From Phoronis ovalis (Eukaryota > Phoronida > Phoronidae): 14,905 nt of DNA. Positions 1 through 9,190 of this stretch are shown in pieces. The notes beneath the pieces were generated by a model that was given only the letters and a program-made list of their open reading frames with translations, did not search any database and had not been told where the DNA came from. The stretch lies in the NCBI GenBank assembly GCA_028565635.1, contig JAOXYB010030078.1:1-14905 (forward strand). Reading direction: 5' to 3'. Position 1 is the stretch's first letter. Each line of letters opens with the position of its first letter. Position numbers and translations under genes: made by a program.

Positions 1-149
1 CCCGCACTTTTTTCATGCTGGAACAGTTATTATTAGCTAAAAAAGGGAATTTCTTTAATATAAACAATATTGAAACAGTACCACGTGAAACCCGAATACA
101 ATGCTGTATATCCTATAGATAGGATAAACAGCAAAAAGGTCTCAGGGTC

Positions 150-800
150 ATTTCAAAATGTCACCTAGGCTATTACGGCCACCAACCTATAACCTTCTTG
201 AATCCACTTTTGAAAAGGCTAGTCAAATCTTTGTCCTTCTGGTATGCGACGCAACATGACATGCCCTCTTGGAACAAACATGGCCACTAGTCGGCCATAT
301 TGGAAGTAATATGGGTAAAAAATACATGTGACCTGTACTTTTGCCTATATTTGCCCTGTATTGAATATGAAGCTGATCAGATAAAAATTAATGCTATCCT
401 TGCGATGAACAACTTCGAGAACAAATATGGCAGTCAGTCGGCATTTGACCCACTTCTCAATGTCATTTCAAAATGCTGCTATGGGTTTATAAATCCACCT
501 TCAAATTGCCAAGGCTAAGCTTTGTATTTCCGGCTATGAACGCAGGATACGCCAGTGAATCATAGTGGAAGTGATTCAGGTCAAAATCAAACTTGACCTG
601 TATTTTGGCCTCTATTTACCTTCTGAATTAAAGCTATCTCTCCATGTGTCAAAGTTTCAGAAATCCAGCTTCAAATTGTCAAGGCAACAATTCGTATTTT
701 CGGCTGAAGACGATCTCGAGAACAAACATGGCCACCAGTTGGCCATACCAGAAGTGATCCAGGTAAAACTTACACCTGACCTGTATTAATCCTGTAGAGA
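150..800. repeat. Diverged tandem repeat array
   Basis: Several phrases recur in the same order. The phrase (G)GAACAAACATGGCC or GAGAACAAATATGGC occurs near 271, 417 and 718. TGACCTGTA followed by T-rich sequence occurs near 329, 592 and 774. A CTTCAAATTG(C/T)CAAGG phrase occurs near 500 and 669. TTTCAAAATG occurs near 151 and 466. Spacing varies from about 150 to 300 bp, so the units are old and partly deleted. Open frames at 300-518 and 565-789 lie inside the repeats and are not genes. It falls outside the visible CLIC exons, presumably in intron 4. Confidence 0.6.
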
Positions 801-1050
801 ATGCGATGCTGATCTAATAAAAATTGTGAAGCTGTTATCAAATACAAAGAAAGTGTTACATACAACGAAGCAGTCCCTAAGATTATATGCTCATTCACTA
901 TGTGTGATGGGCATAAAAAAGTGTTTGATATCCACTAGGGCGAAATTATAGGGTACGAAGTAATGGAGGTTTGCAATATCATCCATGAATTTTCCTAAAA
1001 GCACCTTCAATAATCTATCTTCACTTTTGGTGAAGGGTGCAGTAACTCAC
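801..1050. other. CLIC intron 4 segment with no recognisable feature
   Basis: This AT-rich sequence follows the exon 4 donor on the minus strand. I checked it for the last CLIC exon and saw no match on the minus strand. Confidence 0.5.
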
Positions 1051-1221
1051 TTTTCCAGCCACTCTGATGTGGTGGAGTTTTGGTATAAGCTGAGCATCGG
1101 CATACGTCAGTTCATCTGCTAGCAAGAACTGTGTTCCTTGTTCTTTCAACCAACCATCTACTTTCTTCAAGTCATTCTCTAACGCACTGCTGTTGTTGCT
1201 TTTTAACATAGCATTAAAATC
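1051..1221 (-). CDS. Clic: CLIC exon 4 (C-domain core)
   Basis: This 171-nt exon encodes 57 residues, DFNAMLKSNNSSALEND through LTYADAQLIPKLHHIRVAGK. LTYADAQL is the GST C-domain capping-box region, and IPKLHHIRVAGK is the most conserved CLIC C-domain stretch. The acceptor is TTTTTTTCAG and the donor is AAA followed by GTGAGT, both strong. The open frame extends a few codons past the donor and upstream of the acceptor, but those residues do not resemble the family and are treated as intron. The next exon should continue with an aromatic residue and the IPxxL segment; I do not see it in the remaining 1050 bases to the left. Confidence 0.93.
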
Positions 1222-4200
1222 CTGAAAAAAATTGTTGTAAATAATTAATATAATCATGACAAGTAATTTGGGAACCACAAGACCTGTCATTTCCACGAAG
1301 TCAAAAACTTTTAGTATCTTGGCCACAAACTATCTCTTATGTTTTATATGAAACTAACAAAAATTTAACAAATAATGCAAACTGTTTCAATAATCCATTT
1401 ATTAGGCAAGATATATCTAAGTTTGTTTCCTATATAAATACGATGAAACTTGCTAAAGGTAATTTTACATGTTTTGAAACATTTTCATGATTTATGTACA
1501 ATAAGTAAAAAGTGGGATCTGTCATGAATCTAACTAAACACACCAGCACTTCTTGCAACTATTTCTAACAGTCAAATCATTACATTGATCCACCCAATAC
1601 AGTTTTATATTACAGATCTCAATTTTAATAGCAAGACAATTTTAAGGCTAAGCAGGACCCTTGTCACCATTTAAATAAAAATTCATGAAAAATCCGAATT
1701 ACATTTTTTTCATATAAAATAAATGTTTTCTGAAACTTTAACATTCATACTATGTTATGGTGGTATTTTTAGACTTGTGTATGCAACGCACAAAATTTAA
1801 TAAATTTTTTATGACATCTCATAAAAATCATAAGGTACAAATTATGGGAGTATTAATTAGTTATTAAAAATATAGTTAGTCCGACTTCATATCTACTGAG
1901 TTTTCCTCTAGGATGTACCTAACGATTTTCATAGGGTGTAATTAAATTTCGTACATTTTACACAATAGTTTGAAAATACCATGATGACATAGCTTGAATG
2001 TTAAAGCTTTAGAAAACATCTATTTTGAGTGAAAAAAATGTAATGCGGATTTTTCACGAATTTTTATTGCTTAGCCTTAATGACATCATTGGCACATGAG
2101 CTGCGTTTTAAATTTTGAAAAGAAGCTTTTATCATACTCTATATAAATCTTGGAAATGTTTTTCTGCTTCTGCAATTCCCTTTGATTTTTGAGATGTTTG
2201 AAATTCAGGACAACCAAATAACAACATAAAGTTTTCAATTTCATCATTTGTGTCACAAACCATCTTAGAAATGTCAATACCTGAAAAGACAAAATAAAAT
2301 TAACACAAGCAACCTTTATCAGCCATTTCATAAATTATACTATTACAAACAACTCAATATTTTCAAGAAACTTCAATTGACAGCAGTTTTTTCAAGTTAG
2401 ATAAAGGGTTACATGAAATAAATGTAATAGTTATGTAACAAATAATGTTGTAAAACAATTTTTTATGAATTTATTTTTACATTATCCTTAACAGTCAGTT
2501 AGATTGCGTTTACAAGTGGAACATGGTTAAGGATGGTGAAAATGTCTTATCCCACGCTCCTGTGTCACCCTGAAAGTGCATGCTAGTTCACTGCTCAAAG
2601 TTTCTATAAGTTTACTTATGCATTCCTTTCTAAGAAAGGTTGTTTTAATTTATGCAAAAACGGACAGCCTATTTGGTGCTTTGCGGAAACTACATCCAAG
2701 TTTCCGTGAATTGCACAACTTTATGACTTCCGTTAACCACATAGGGTTTTAGTTAATAGTTGCTTGCTCTGGCAGGGGGGCTTACATTTTAATTGAAATA
2801 AATGTTCGTTCCCTCTGTATTTTTAATTTTGATATTTTCAAATTATCTCCCATTTTTATAGCTTTTGAGAAATTTTTTTTGAAAAAAATAGCTGCATATG
2901 TTATGTCAAAATGTTGAGTGGTCTATCAACCTTTTTATGACGTGTACTAAGACAAGCACCAGAAAGTTGCAACATGTAGAGATATCTTAAGGTATATCAA
3001 GCCATATATTACCATCAATAAGGTGTATTTGATTTTATTTATACTACTGAATTTAATATGTTTGGACAAGTTGCCGAAAATCAAAATTCGATGAGTTGTT
3101 GCACTTCCTCATTTCTCCTTTCGGTAAGTTGTCTTAGTCTAAATTATGTTTTCGGTGAGTTGACTTTCGGCGAGATGTCCGGATCCCCAAAAAATATGGT
3201 AGTCATGTTCAAATGAGCAGGGTGATCCAGTTGTACTCATCCATGTGCAGTGTTTTCAAAAGCTTACTGTTGGCAATAATTAAAATAGTGATTTGCTACA
3301 AATGGCAAATTCAAAAAATTTTAAATTTGTATCCCGGGGGTTTATATCACTCACACTGATAGTTGCAACATTTTTCAATTAAAACGTTAAAATAGCATAT
3401 AATTACCAAAGTATCAGGAGAGAGCAGGTGTTAATGTTATTTCACCTGTACAAGTCAGTTGGACTGTTACACTACAAAATACATGGCTTCTCCTTTGAGA
3501 CAGCTACGATTACTTTCAAGTCAATATTGAATATTTACCATGGGACATAATGTGTGAATATTCAAGGTGCAGTTGTAAATAAACTGGAGTGTGCATGAAA
3601 GTGTGCTATCTCCACCCAGGCTGCTTATTTTATTTGCAAACAAGCAGTGTTATCCAATTCTTAAGATTAATGAAAATCAAACCAAAAGCTTCAAAGGCTC
3701 AAGAGAACCTAAACCAAACACTCCTTTGCTTACTGAAGCTCAGTACAACCGTTGAAGTTCGATCACAAAAAGGTATCATTAAGTCAAACTTTTTGGATTT
3801 ATTTTCATGTCTTGCAAGCACAAAATGCTGGCTTTTGAGGTGGCTTAAGGAGGATGTGTGACATCAATTACCTTGATTAGGATTGCTCATACAGTTAGTT
3901 ACAAGCTTCCTCTACAACACAAAGATACTATTTGAACACAACAATATATGATGTTGAAATGCAGCTTACTTACCATTTACAACACCAGACTTGACAAGGA
4001 TGTCAGGTAAGCGACCACTTGTGCCCAACTCTGTAAAGTACTTTGGAGGACTATCAAGTGCTATGGTGGTAACAGTTAAGTTGAAGTGGCCCTTTTCTGC
4101 CATACAGTAAAACACAATAAACCACTGATGACATTGTGGGCAGCCACCTTTTTTTTCTCTATCTGGAGCCGCCTAGAATCAACATAAACGAAGTAAATAT

Positions 4201-7200
4201 AATATACCTTGAAACAAACATTATGTACAGTACAAATTGTAGGTTGTTGACAATACACAACATTTGGGTTGCTGCTTTGAAGACTGCTTATCAATCATAT
4301 ACACGAACCATCATTCCTTGTTCATGCACAATTTTCCTGCCACACACATTTCCATGTACTTGACCCACAGTTTCGAGACAACGGCACAATTTGTTGGTAC
4401 AACAAAGGATTTCTAGGCACACAAACAATTCTTTTATGTAGGTTCATGTGTCTGTAAATCTGTACTTCGTAATTGCAAAATGTACATGTGTGGAAACAAT
4501 GGTCCAAGTACACAGAAATGTGACAAGAAAATTGTGTGTGAACAAGAAATGACGACTTCATTAGGTTAACAAAATACGAATTTTCAAAGTTTCATTAACC
4601 TCAATTTCGTTGATTTTATTTCTGATGCATAAACTTTGAAAATTCATATTTTTGATCAAAGCAAAATTTCAAAAAAATCTGAGATTATTTTTGCAAAGTT
4701 TTTGATAAAGAACATAAATTTCATTAACCTAACATAGGTAATAGTATAGGTCACATGACCTACCCAGAGAAAAAGTATTTCAGATTTTTGAGTTATATCC
4801 TTTTAAAATATAAATACTTTTGCTTGTCTTTCTTTTCACTTAAGGGGGCGAGAACCGTTTGTTTCTTAGTTATCTTTTTTACAATGTATCTTTATTTTTT
4901 TTCCTTTCAATCCGACTACATTTTGGTCCAATTTATTGCCATGTAACAAAATTCTGCCATTTCCCGCAAAAATTACAGTTTTAACTTTATAAGAATTTAA
5001 CTTTTACACCTTTTGAGGAAATCGCGTAATTCAAATTGCATCCGAAAATGCCACGTGTCTAGCACAATAACTTGTCTCAACATTTTGATAAATAACTCTG
5101 TTAATTTGCAACATTGTTTCAAAGGCGGGCCACTGGTTTGAAATTTGGGTGTCTCCAATTTTATTCCGAACATGTCCCTGAAAATAAAACTAGACGCGTT
5201 TTCAAAAATCCGAGACATGTTATTGAGGATCAATGTGTCTTCTTGCGATATAGCCACTAAAACTTTTCATAATACGCAGGGATAATAAGTTAAATTAATT
5301 CGAATTACAGCAGATATCACAAATTCAAAAGCCTAGAAAATCGAGATTTCAATCCTATAAACTTCAAACAGTCCTGGTGGAGCAATTTTCACTCCAAAAC
5401 AGCGGGAAACCATGCGTCATTAAGCTGAATAGCAAATAAAATATGTTTCCACACGTGCCTACAAAATTTCGCCCCATGATTAGTCAAAAAACAACAAAAT
5501 AATCGAATGGGTAGCCAGTTGCGCGAAAAATTTAATCATGTGACTTGGATTATTCATTATGTGGGCGGGGCTTTTCATATTATGGAATATAGGTCAACAC
5601 ATATTTATAATACGCTCCCGAGTGAAGATTCATTTGTTGCAACTTATTACGTAAAATAATTGAGGATCACGATGCCTACAAGTAGAAAAGAAACATTGAA
5701 AAATGCAACAGGGAAGCTGGTTAAGAAAGGCAGGGAATATGGATGAGTAAAGTATAATAACTTAACCAAACTTAATGATGGTAGGCTACTCGGGATCGCA
5801 CTGACCCAGGAGCGTCCCGGTATTCTCACCTTTGTTTCGCATCGCAAACCAACTCTCCGGTTGATTGTACAAGGGACCTTTGTTTGACAGCTTTAAAAAT
5901 GCTTTAGAAGTCGCGGACAGGGAACTTTCGGCGACTTTCCACTGGGCTTTACACCACGCTTCTTTCGAGTAGCCATTTTCCCAGGAGGCCGGATGTTGAT
6001 ATAGGTCAAATGATGTATATGGTAGGAGGGGCATGTATGTCACGTGATTCTTAGCACAGTCGTATTTTTCACCGGTCTTCAGAAAAAGCTGTTTTTTCAT
6101 TAAAAATCAACGAGAAAAGTGACTTTGTTTTGTAAATTTCAAAGAATATGGCCAAGCAGAATTCACAAAAAAAAGAAAATATCAATATTTTTGGCAAGTT
6201 ACAGTATGTTAACGGTTTTTGCCATGTTAATTAGCTAAAATTTAAGTTAAGACCATGAAGTAGTTTGCTTGGACCACCATATGTTTAAATCATTAACCTT
6301 TCTGCTTGTATGTAAAAAGCCTTCATATTATATTTTTTACAGAACTTCTATTTTGTCCTACCATTTGCACAAAAAATCTTTACACATATAGCTACAAATG
6401 ATGTTTCAGATTTTGAATTTTACTTTTGTTAATAATTGTAAATTTCAAAGTTTAGTGGACACAACTTATTCCTGATGCATAAACTTTGGAGATTTACATC
6501 TTTTGATCAAGCAAATTTCGAGAAATATGAATGATGCTCTCCAACTAACTTGTAGTTTTATCTCCAGTACTTAAGATTTGTTGTTTACACAGGGCGTGAC
6601 TGTGAGCTGTAAAATCATGATCACATTTTAAGTTAGCTTCAAAACAGCTCCATAGCTGTTTATAAAGACAGTAAATTTTGTTCTGCTTAAATGCTTAACA
6701 CTTTTCTCAAAATTCTAAACAGGGTCTTTGTTTTTACAATTCAGTCAGGATTAATTAATAAAATCATATAGCATGCACTTTTAACAGTGTTCAGTATAAT
6801 AACCCATTTCATCAGCTGATACTACGATCACATTGTTCGGACTGGTTGCGACTTAAGACTTCATGGAACATGTTTGCAGCCCTGGGACTGAAGGAGTACT
6901 TGTCGAAAATGTTGGTAGGATTGTGCAGCCCAGGGTAAAAATCCCTGACACTATAGTAAATAAAGTTAACGAAATATACCCCAGTAAGCATTAAAATAAA
7001 TATACATGGCACCATAGGTATGGTTGACAATATGATCAATTTATGTATTCAGAAGTATAATGGAGACAACAGGGGTGTAGTACAATACATACAATTGCAT
7101 TCTGATCTTCAAAACTGCTTGTCCTGCTTAAATCAACATTTCATCATAGAAAGATCACTATCAGTTCAGGGTCATCACAATGTCAACAAACAACCCAGAG

Positions 7201-8120
7201 ATTAAACTATTCTAGGAGGGATGAACATTTCTTATGGACACACCTTTATAAAATATTCCAACTTTGTCTTTCTTAGGATTTCTTTTTGTGTCAAAAACTA
7301 TACTCTCAAAATATCTCCATATAACCTACGCATAAACTGCCTGAAAAGGATTTAGGGTATTTTTTTTCGAGTAGCAAGAAAATGTCAAATACAGCATTAC
7401 TTTGCAACACTACTTTTAGCAACACCACTTTATTTTTTGGAAGGTACTACTAAAAGAAATAAACTTTTACTACTTTCATGTGAATATGTATTAAAAAAAT
7501 TAAACCATTGAAATTATCTTCTTTGAAATAAAGCAGCTGTAACTTCAGCATTTTTCTAGGGAGATAAAAGGCTTGGCAACTGATTTTATGGAAACTGAAT
7601 GTAACCAGACAATTTATAGTTGTAACAATTGGTATACATAATAACTATTTCATATTAAAGAGAAAATGCATGTATAAAGATTGACAATAAACATGTAAAA
7701 ATAGTAAAAGGAATAAATGGAGATATGTATTCACCACCCACCATTATATCTTTATTCACGTAATTTACTATGGTAAGATTTCGTGATATTAGCCTATGAC
7801 TTGACTACAGGGTCATAGGGATTTAAAAGAACAATTAATGATCAAGGATGATGCTAAAATGGCTGCTAACCTAGTACAAGTTTTAACTATCTTTTTACCA
7901 ATTTCTTAAAGCAGTTAAATAATAGATTATATTATCCATCTGTACAACTTGTAATCAGCCTTAATGGATTACTAAATATGAAACCTCCTCTTGGCTGATG
8001 GCTCAGTTACTCCAAACAATAACAGAGCAGATGAAAGATAACAATAAAACAGCCCACATGTACCAACGAAAAGTCATGTAAAAAGGGATATTTTTTTTCA
8101 CCTAGGCATTCCATGTTAAT

Positions 8121-8155
<35 letters not shown>

Positions 8156-9190
8156 CGCTAAATATTGGCAATAGGGTATAGTTTTTACAACAAATGCAGA
8201 TCTGCCAAAAGGTGTGTTTTTCACCATACAGATGTGTTGTAAAAATGGCATATTTTTCACTAAATCAAAAAAATCAGAGCGGCTTACCTGAGCAGTAACA
8301 TGTTAACTTATCTAATCATTTCACTGAGTGAGGTTTACCAAAGCGTCAGTTTTTAAACTTGCAAGTCTTCCAAAGAGGTGCTTTTTCGCAGGCTATATAC
8401 ACGTTTATGAGCTTTTTTAAAACCTATGTTCGTGCATGTGGACCCTTTACACAAGTGATCTCCCAGGGACAAGGATATAAATAGAATCAAACCGTGGACA
8501 GCGAGATAGTGATGAATTTAAGCAACTCAAATACTGCAAGAATGACTATTTAAAGAAAACCAGTCTCGAAGTAGCTCGCAACAAAATATGCGAACCACGT
8601 AGATTTCCTCCCTAATTACAATAATCCTTTTTGGAAACCAGAATATACACGTGATTGACAATCAAAACATGGCAATAACGATGTGAAATGTGTCCACCCA
8701 AGTTTCAATATTCAACCGTCTATGATCTGTGTTAAAATTTATATTTTAACGAATGAGATATTATTAAACTTTAAAGTGATATTTATACATTTCATCCATC
8801 GCGTAGTAGTCCGAAATATTATTACTGCCTTACGGCTTACTGAATACTGGACCCTGTATAAAGTGTAACACTTAATAAGCTTAAGGACAAAAAGGAGTTG
8901 AATTATGATAATCAGTGACAGTGCAACACTATGTTAGGATTTACACTAATAGGACTATACACATGTTTAAAGTAATACATGTTTAAATATAAAAGGCATA
9001 CGTGTTTATATATAAAAGGCATAATTATACAGAATTATTTTGGAAGGGAAAACACCCGGGGGGGGAAACATTCGAGTTCAAGCATTCAGATTTATTGCTA
9101 AGTTTTTTTCCGCAATCAAAACCCAGCAAATCTTACCTTTATGAAGAGTTCGATCTCTGGTAACTTTGCTATATCTCCGTTGTCGCTCAT
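1051..9190 (-). CDS. Clic: Chloride intracellular channel (CLIC/EXC-4-like) gene, four exons, C-terminus outside window
   Basis: This entry spans the visible coding part of a CLIC-family gene. CLICs are GST-fold proteins that exist in soluble form and associate with membranes, where channel and tubulogenesis roles are reported (EXC-4 in nematodes). Four exons join in frame across GT/AG introns of 4964, 1693 and 916 bp to give 189 residues. Residues about 19-105 form the thioredoxin-like N-domain, with CPQC at 29-32 in the active-site position and LP at 73-74 where the family has its cis-proline. Residues about 110-189 begin the all-helical C-domain and include LTYADAQL and HIRVAGK. Invertebrate CLICs are usually about 250-260 residues, so about 60-70 C-terminal residues are missing. 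They should lie left of position 1, because the final IP/CPAD-type segment is not visible in 1-1050. Family identity is from recall of CLIC sequences; exon borders are read directly. Confidence 0.93.
1646..2076. mobile_element. Foldback MITE with TTAA target duplication, in CLIC intron 3
   Basis: The element begins GGCTAAGCA and ends TGCTTAGCC, flanked on both sides by TTAA (1642-1645 and 2077-2080). The two halves are inverted copies over most of their length: left arm about 1646-1839, right arm about 1914-2076, with a central spacer of roughly 75 bp. Matching blocks include GAAAAATCCG / CGGATTTTTC, ATTACATTTTTTTCA / TGAAAAAAATGTAAT, ATGTTTTCT / AGAAAACAT, CTTTAACATTCA / TGAATGTTAAAG and AGGTACA / TGTACCT. 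The left arm carries about 20 extra bases near 1654-1673. No coding capacity is visible, so it is non-autonomous. A TTAA duplication is typical of piggyBac-type transposition. It ends 61 bp from the donor of CLIC exon 3. Confidence 0.85.
2138..2280 (-). CDS. Clic: CLIC exon 3 (domain linker and first C-domain helices)
   Basis: This 143-nt exon starts after the acceptor TTTTCAG and completes the split glycine codon from exon 2. It then encodes 47 residues including NDEIENFMLLFGCPEF and AEAEKHFQDLYR. The DEIENFM segment corresponds to the helix after the thioredoxin fold (NDKIEEFL in vertebrate CLICs), and EKHFQDLY to the first C-domain helix. The donor is AGA followed by GTATGA, weaker than the others. 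Reading past it runs into non-conserved sequence, so I end the exon there. The phase-0 end joins exon 4 to give DLYR-DFNAML, as expected for the family. Confidence 0.88.
2281..3973. other. CLIC intron 2, mostly unremarkable AT-rich DNA
   Basis: This is the 1693-bp intron between CLIC exons 2 and 3. It contains a small inverted repeat ATCCTTAAC / GTTAAGGAT (2484-2492 and 2526-2534), a hairpin CGGAAACT / AGTTTCCG (2684-2691 and 2699-2706), the TTCGG-rich repeat described separately, and a CCCGGGGG island at 3333-3340. A plus-strand open frame at 3589-3861 has no recognisable similarity and no ATG-led structure of note. Confidence 0.7.
3064..3186. repeat. Short TTCGG-nn-AGTTG repeat cluster
   Basis: The phrase TTCG(G)nnAG(T/A)TG recurs at about 3088, 3119, 3151 and 3166, ending in GGCGAGATGTCCGG. 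An inverted form, AAGTTGCCGAAA, lies at about 3068. CG-containing phrases like this stand out in the AT-rich intron and suggest a fragment of a dispersed repeat. I cannot assign a family. Confidence 0.45.
3974..4172 (-). CDS. Clic: CLIC exon 2 (redox-site and N-domain exon)
   Basis: This 199-nt exon encodes 66 residues plus the first base of a split glycine codon. It opens after a TAG acceptor with AAPDREKKGG, then CPQCHQWFIVFYCMAEKGHF, then the strand NLTVTTIAL, and later GRLPDILVKSG. In the family this segment carries the glutathione-site cysteine (CPFS or CPFC in many members) and the putative membrane-inserting helix. Here the site is CPQC, a dithiol form. The LP in GRLPDIL is the expected cis-proline position. 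The donor is G followed by GTAAGT. An upstream ATG in another frame of this exon is not used: the CLIC frame runs smoothly from exon 1 in phase 0. Confidence 0.93.
4561..4730. mobile_element. Small inverted-repeat element (MITE-like), copy 1
   Basis: The outer inverted repeats are TTAGGTTAA (4561-4569) and TTAACCTAA (4722-4730). Inside is a perfect 15-bp inverted pair, GAATTTTCAAAGTTT (4578-4592) and AAACTTTGAAAATTC (4631-4645), separated by 38 bp. No open frame is present. It lies in CLIC intron 1, about 390 bp from exon 2 on the upstream side of the gene. A related copy lies at 6438-6520. A target duplication is not clear. Confidence 0.5.
5647..6100 (-). CDS. Candidate two-exon small gene nested in CLIC intron 1, function unknown
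   Basis: The first exon (5830-6100) opens at an ATG with an in-frame TGA nine bases upstream. It encodes 90 residues with protein-like composition: many aromatic residues and prolines, for example TYMPLLPYTSFDLYQHPASW and YNQPESWFAMRNK. It ends in AAAG followed by GTGAGA, a good donor. A pyrimidine-rich acceptor ending ACTTGTAG at 5676 then gives a 29-nt exon (5647-5675) coding GIVILNYFT and a stop. The predicted protein is 99 residues. An ATTAAA signal on the minus strand lies at 5531-5536. If unspliced, the frame would run to 5786 with 104 residues. I do not recognise a family. Tyr/Pro/Trp-rich short proteins of this kind are frequent among axonemal microtubule proteins, but that is only a guess. 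Same-strand nesting in an intron is a reason for caution. Confidence 0.4.
6438..6520. repeat. Related hairpin repeat, copy 2 (partial)
   Basis: This shares CTGATGCATAAACTTTG exactly with 4622-4638, followed by a similar stretch including TTTTGATCAA and GCAAA-TTTC. It also preserves the inverted pair: AAATTTCAAAGTTTA (6440-6454) against TAAACTTTGGAGATTT (6480-6495), with one mismatch and one bulge. The outer TTAGGTTAA ends of copy 1 are not evident, so this copy is truncated or more diverged. Confidence 0.55.
6812..7015 (-). CDS. Candidate small membrane-anchored ORF in CLIC intron 1, function unknown
   Basis: An ATG at 7015-7013 opens a 67-residue frame ending in TGA at 6812. It begins MVPCIFILMLTGVYFVNFIYY, a hydrophobic segment long enough to act as a signal-anchor, followed by a polar part (YSVRDFYPGLHNPTNIFDKY, then FSPRAANMF and a Ser/Arg-rich end). 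The frame is open back to a TGA at 7051-7049 without another ATG. No AG acceptor is evident in the pyrimidine-rich stretch immediately upstream, which argues against an internal exon. It cannot be an alternative CLIC first exon in its present frame because it ends in a stop. No family is recognised. The composition looks more protein-like than neighbouring chance frames, but the evidence is thin. Confidence 0.3.
   Translation of the reverse strand: MVPCIFILMLTGVYFVNFIYYSVRDFYPGLHNPTNIFDKYSFSPRAANMFHEVLSRNQSEQCDRSIS
8123..8153. repeat. TA dinucleotide microsatellite
   Basis: An uninterrupted run of alternating T and A, about 15.5 units, lies in CLIC intron 1. It is probably polymorphic in length. 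Confidence 0.95.
8182..8245. repeat. Nested inverted repeat
   Basis: TTTTTACAACA (8182-8192) pairs with TGTTGTAAAAA (8235-8245). Inside it, GGTG (8211-8214) can pair with CACC (8222-8225). The left arm is followed by GCAGATCTGC, itself a palindrome. It may be a fragment of a foldback element. Confidence 0.5.
8961..9022. repeat. Short tandem repeat, 23-bp unit
   Basis: Two adjacent 23-bp units lie at 8977-8999 and 9000-9022. Both read AC(A/G)TGTTTA(A/T)ATATAAAAGG then CAT, and differ at only two positions. A partial unit (ACATGTTTAA plus AGTAAT) precedes them at 8961-8976. Confidence 0.85.
9137..9190 (-). CDS. Clic: CLIC exon 1 (start codon exon)
   Basis: This exon encodes 18 residues, MSDNGDIAKLPEIELFIK. 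The PEIELFIK string matches the first beta strand of CLIC proteins. The ATG at 9190-9188 is chosen because in-frame TAG and TAA codons lie just upstream (TAG at 9214-9212) and the base at -3 is A. The exon ends in AAAG followed by GTAAGA, a good donor, in phase 0. It joins exon 2 across a 4964-bp intron. A long first intron after a very short coding exon is common in animal genes and often contains regulatory DNA. Confidence 0.92.

Larger units (their letters stand above)
7016..9136. other. CLIC intron 1, 5' part
   Basis: This is AT-rich intron DNA with a TA dinucleotide run, an imperfect foldback at 8182-8245, a 23-bp tandem repeat and a CCCGGGGG island at 9055-9065. No exon is supportable here. 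The plus-strand frames at 7020-7205 and 8683-8868 show no recognisable features. Confidence 0.6.

Noticed and set aside
3589-3861. 90-codon plus-strand open frame in CLIC intron 2
   Set aside because: It opens at GTG rather than ATG, has no recognisable domain and lies antisense in an intron without clear splice context.
4076-4294. Minus-strand frame overlapping CLIC exon 2
   Set aside because: It is an out-of-frame shadow of exon 2; the CLIC frame one base over carries CPQC and the family motifs.
4748-4761. AGGTCA-CA-TGACCT inverted half sites, also an M-box-like TCACATGA
   Set aside because: A nuclear-receptor or MITF/TFE site is possible, but a single short match deep in an intron is not enough evidence.
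4997-5257. 86-codon minus-strand frame in CLIC intron 1
   Set aside because: No family resemblance and no splice sites in phase with the neighbouring candidate gene; treated as chance.
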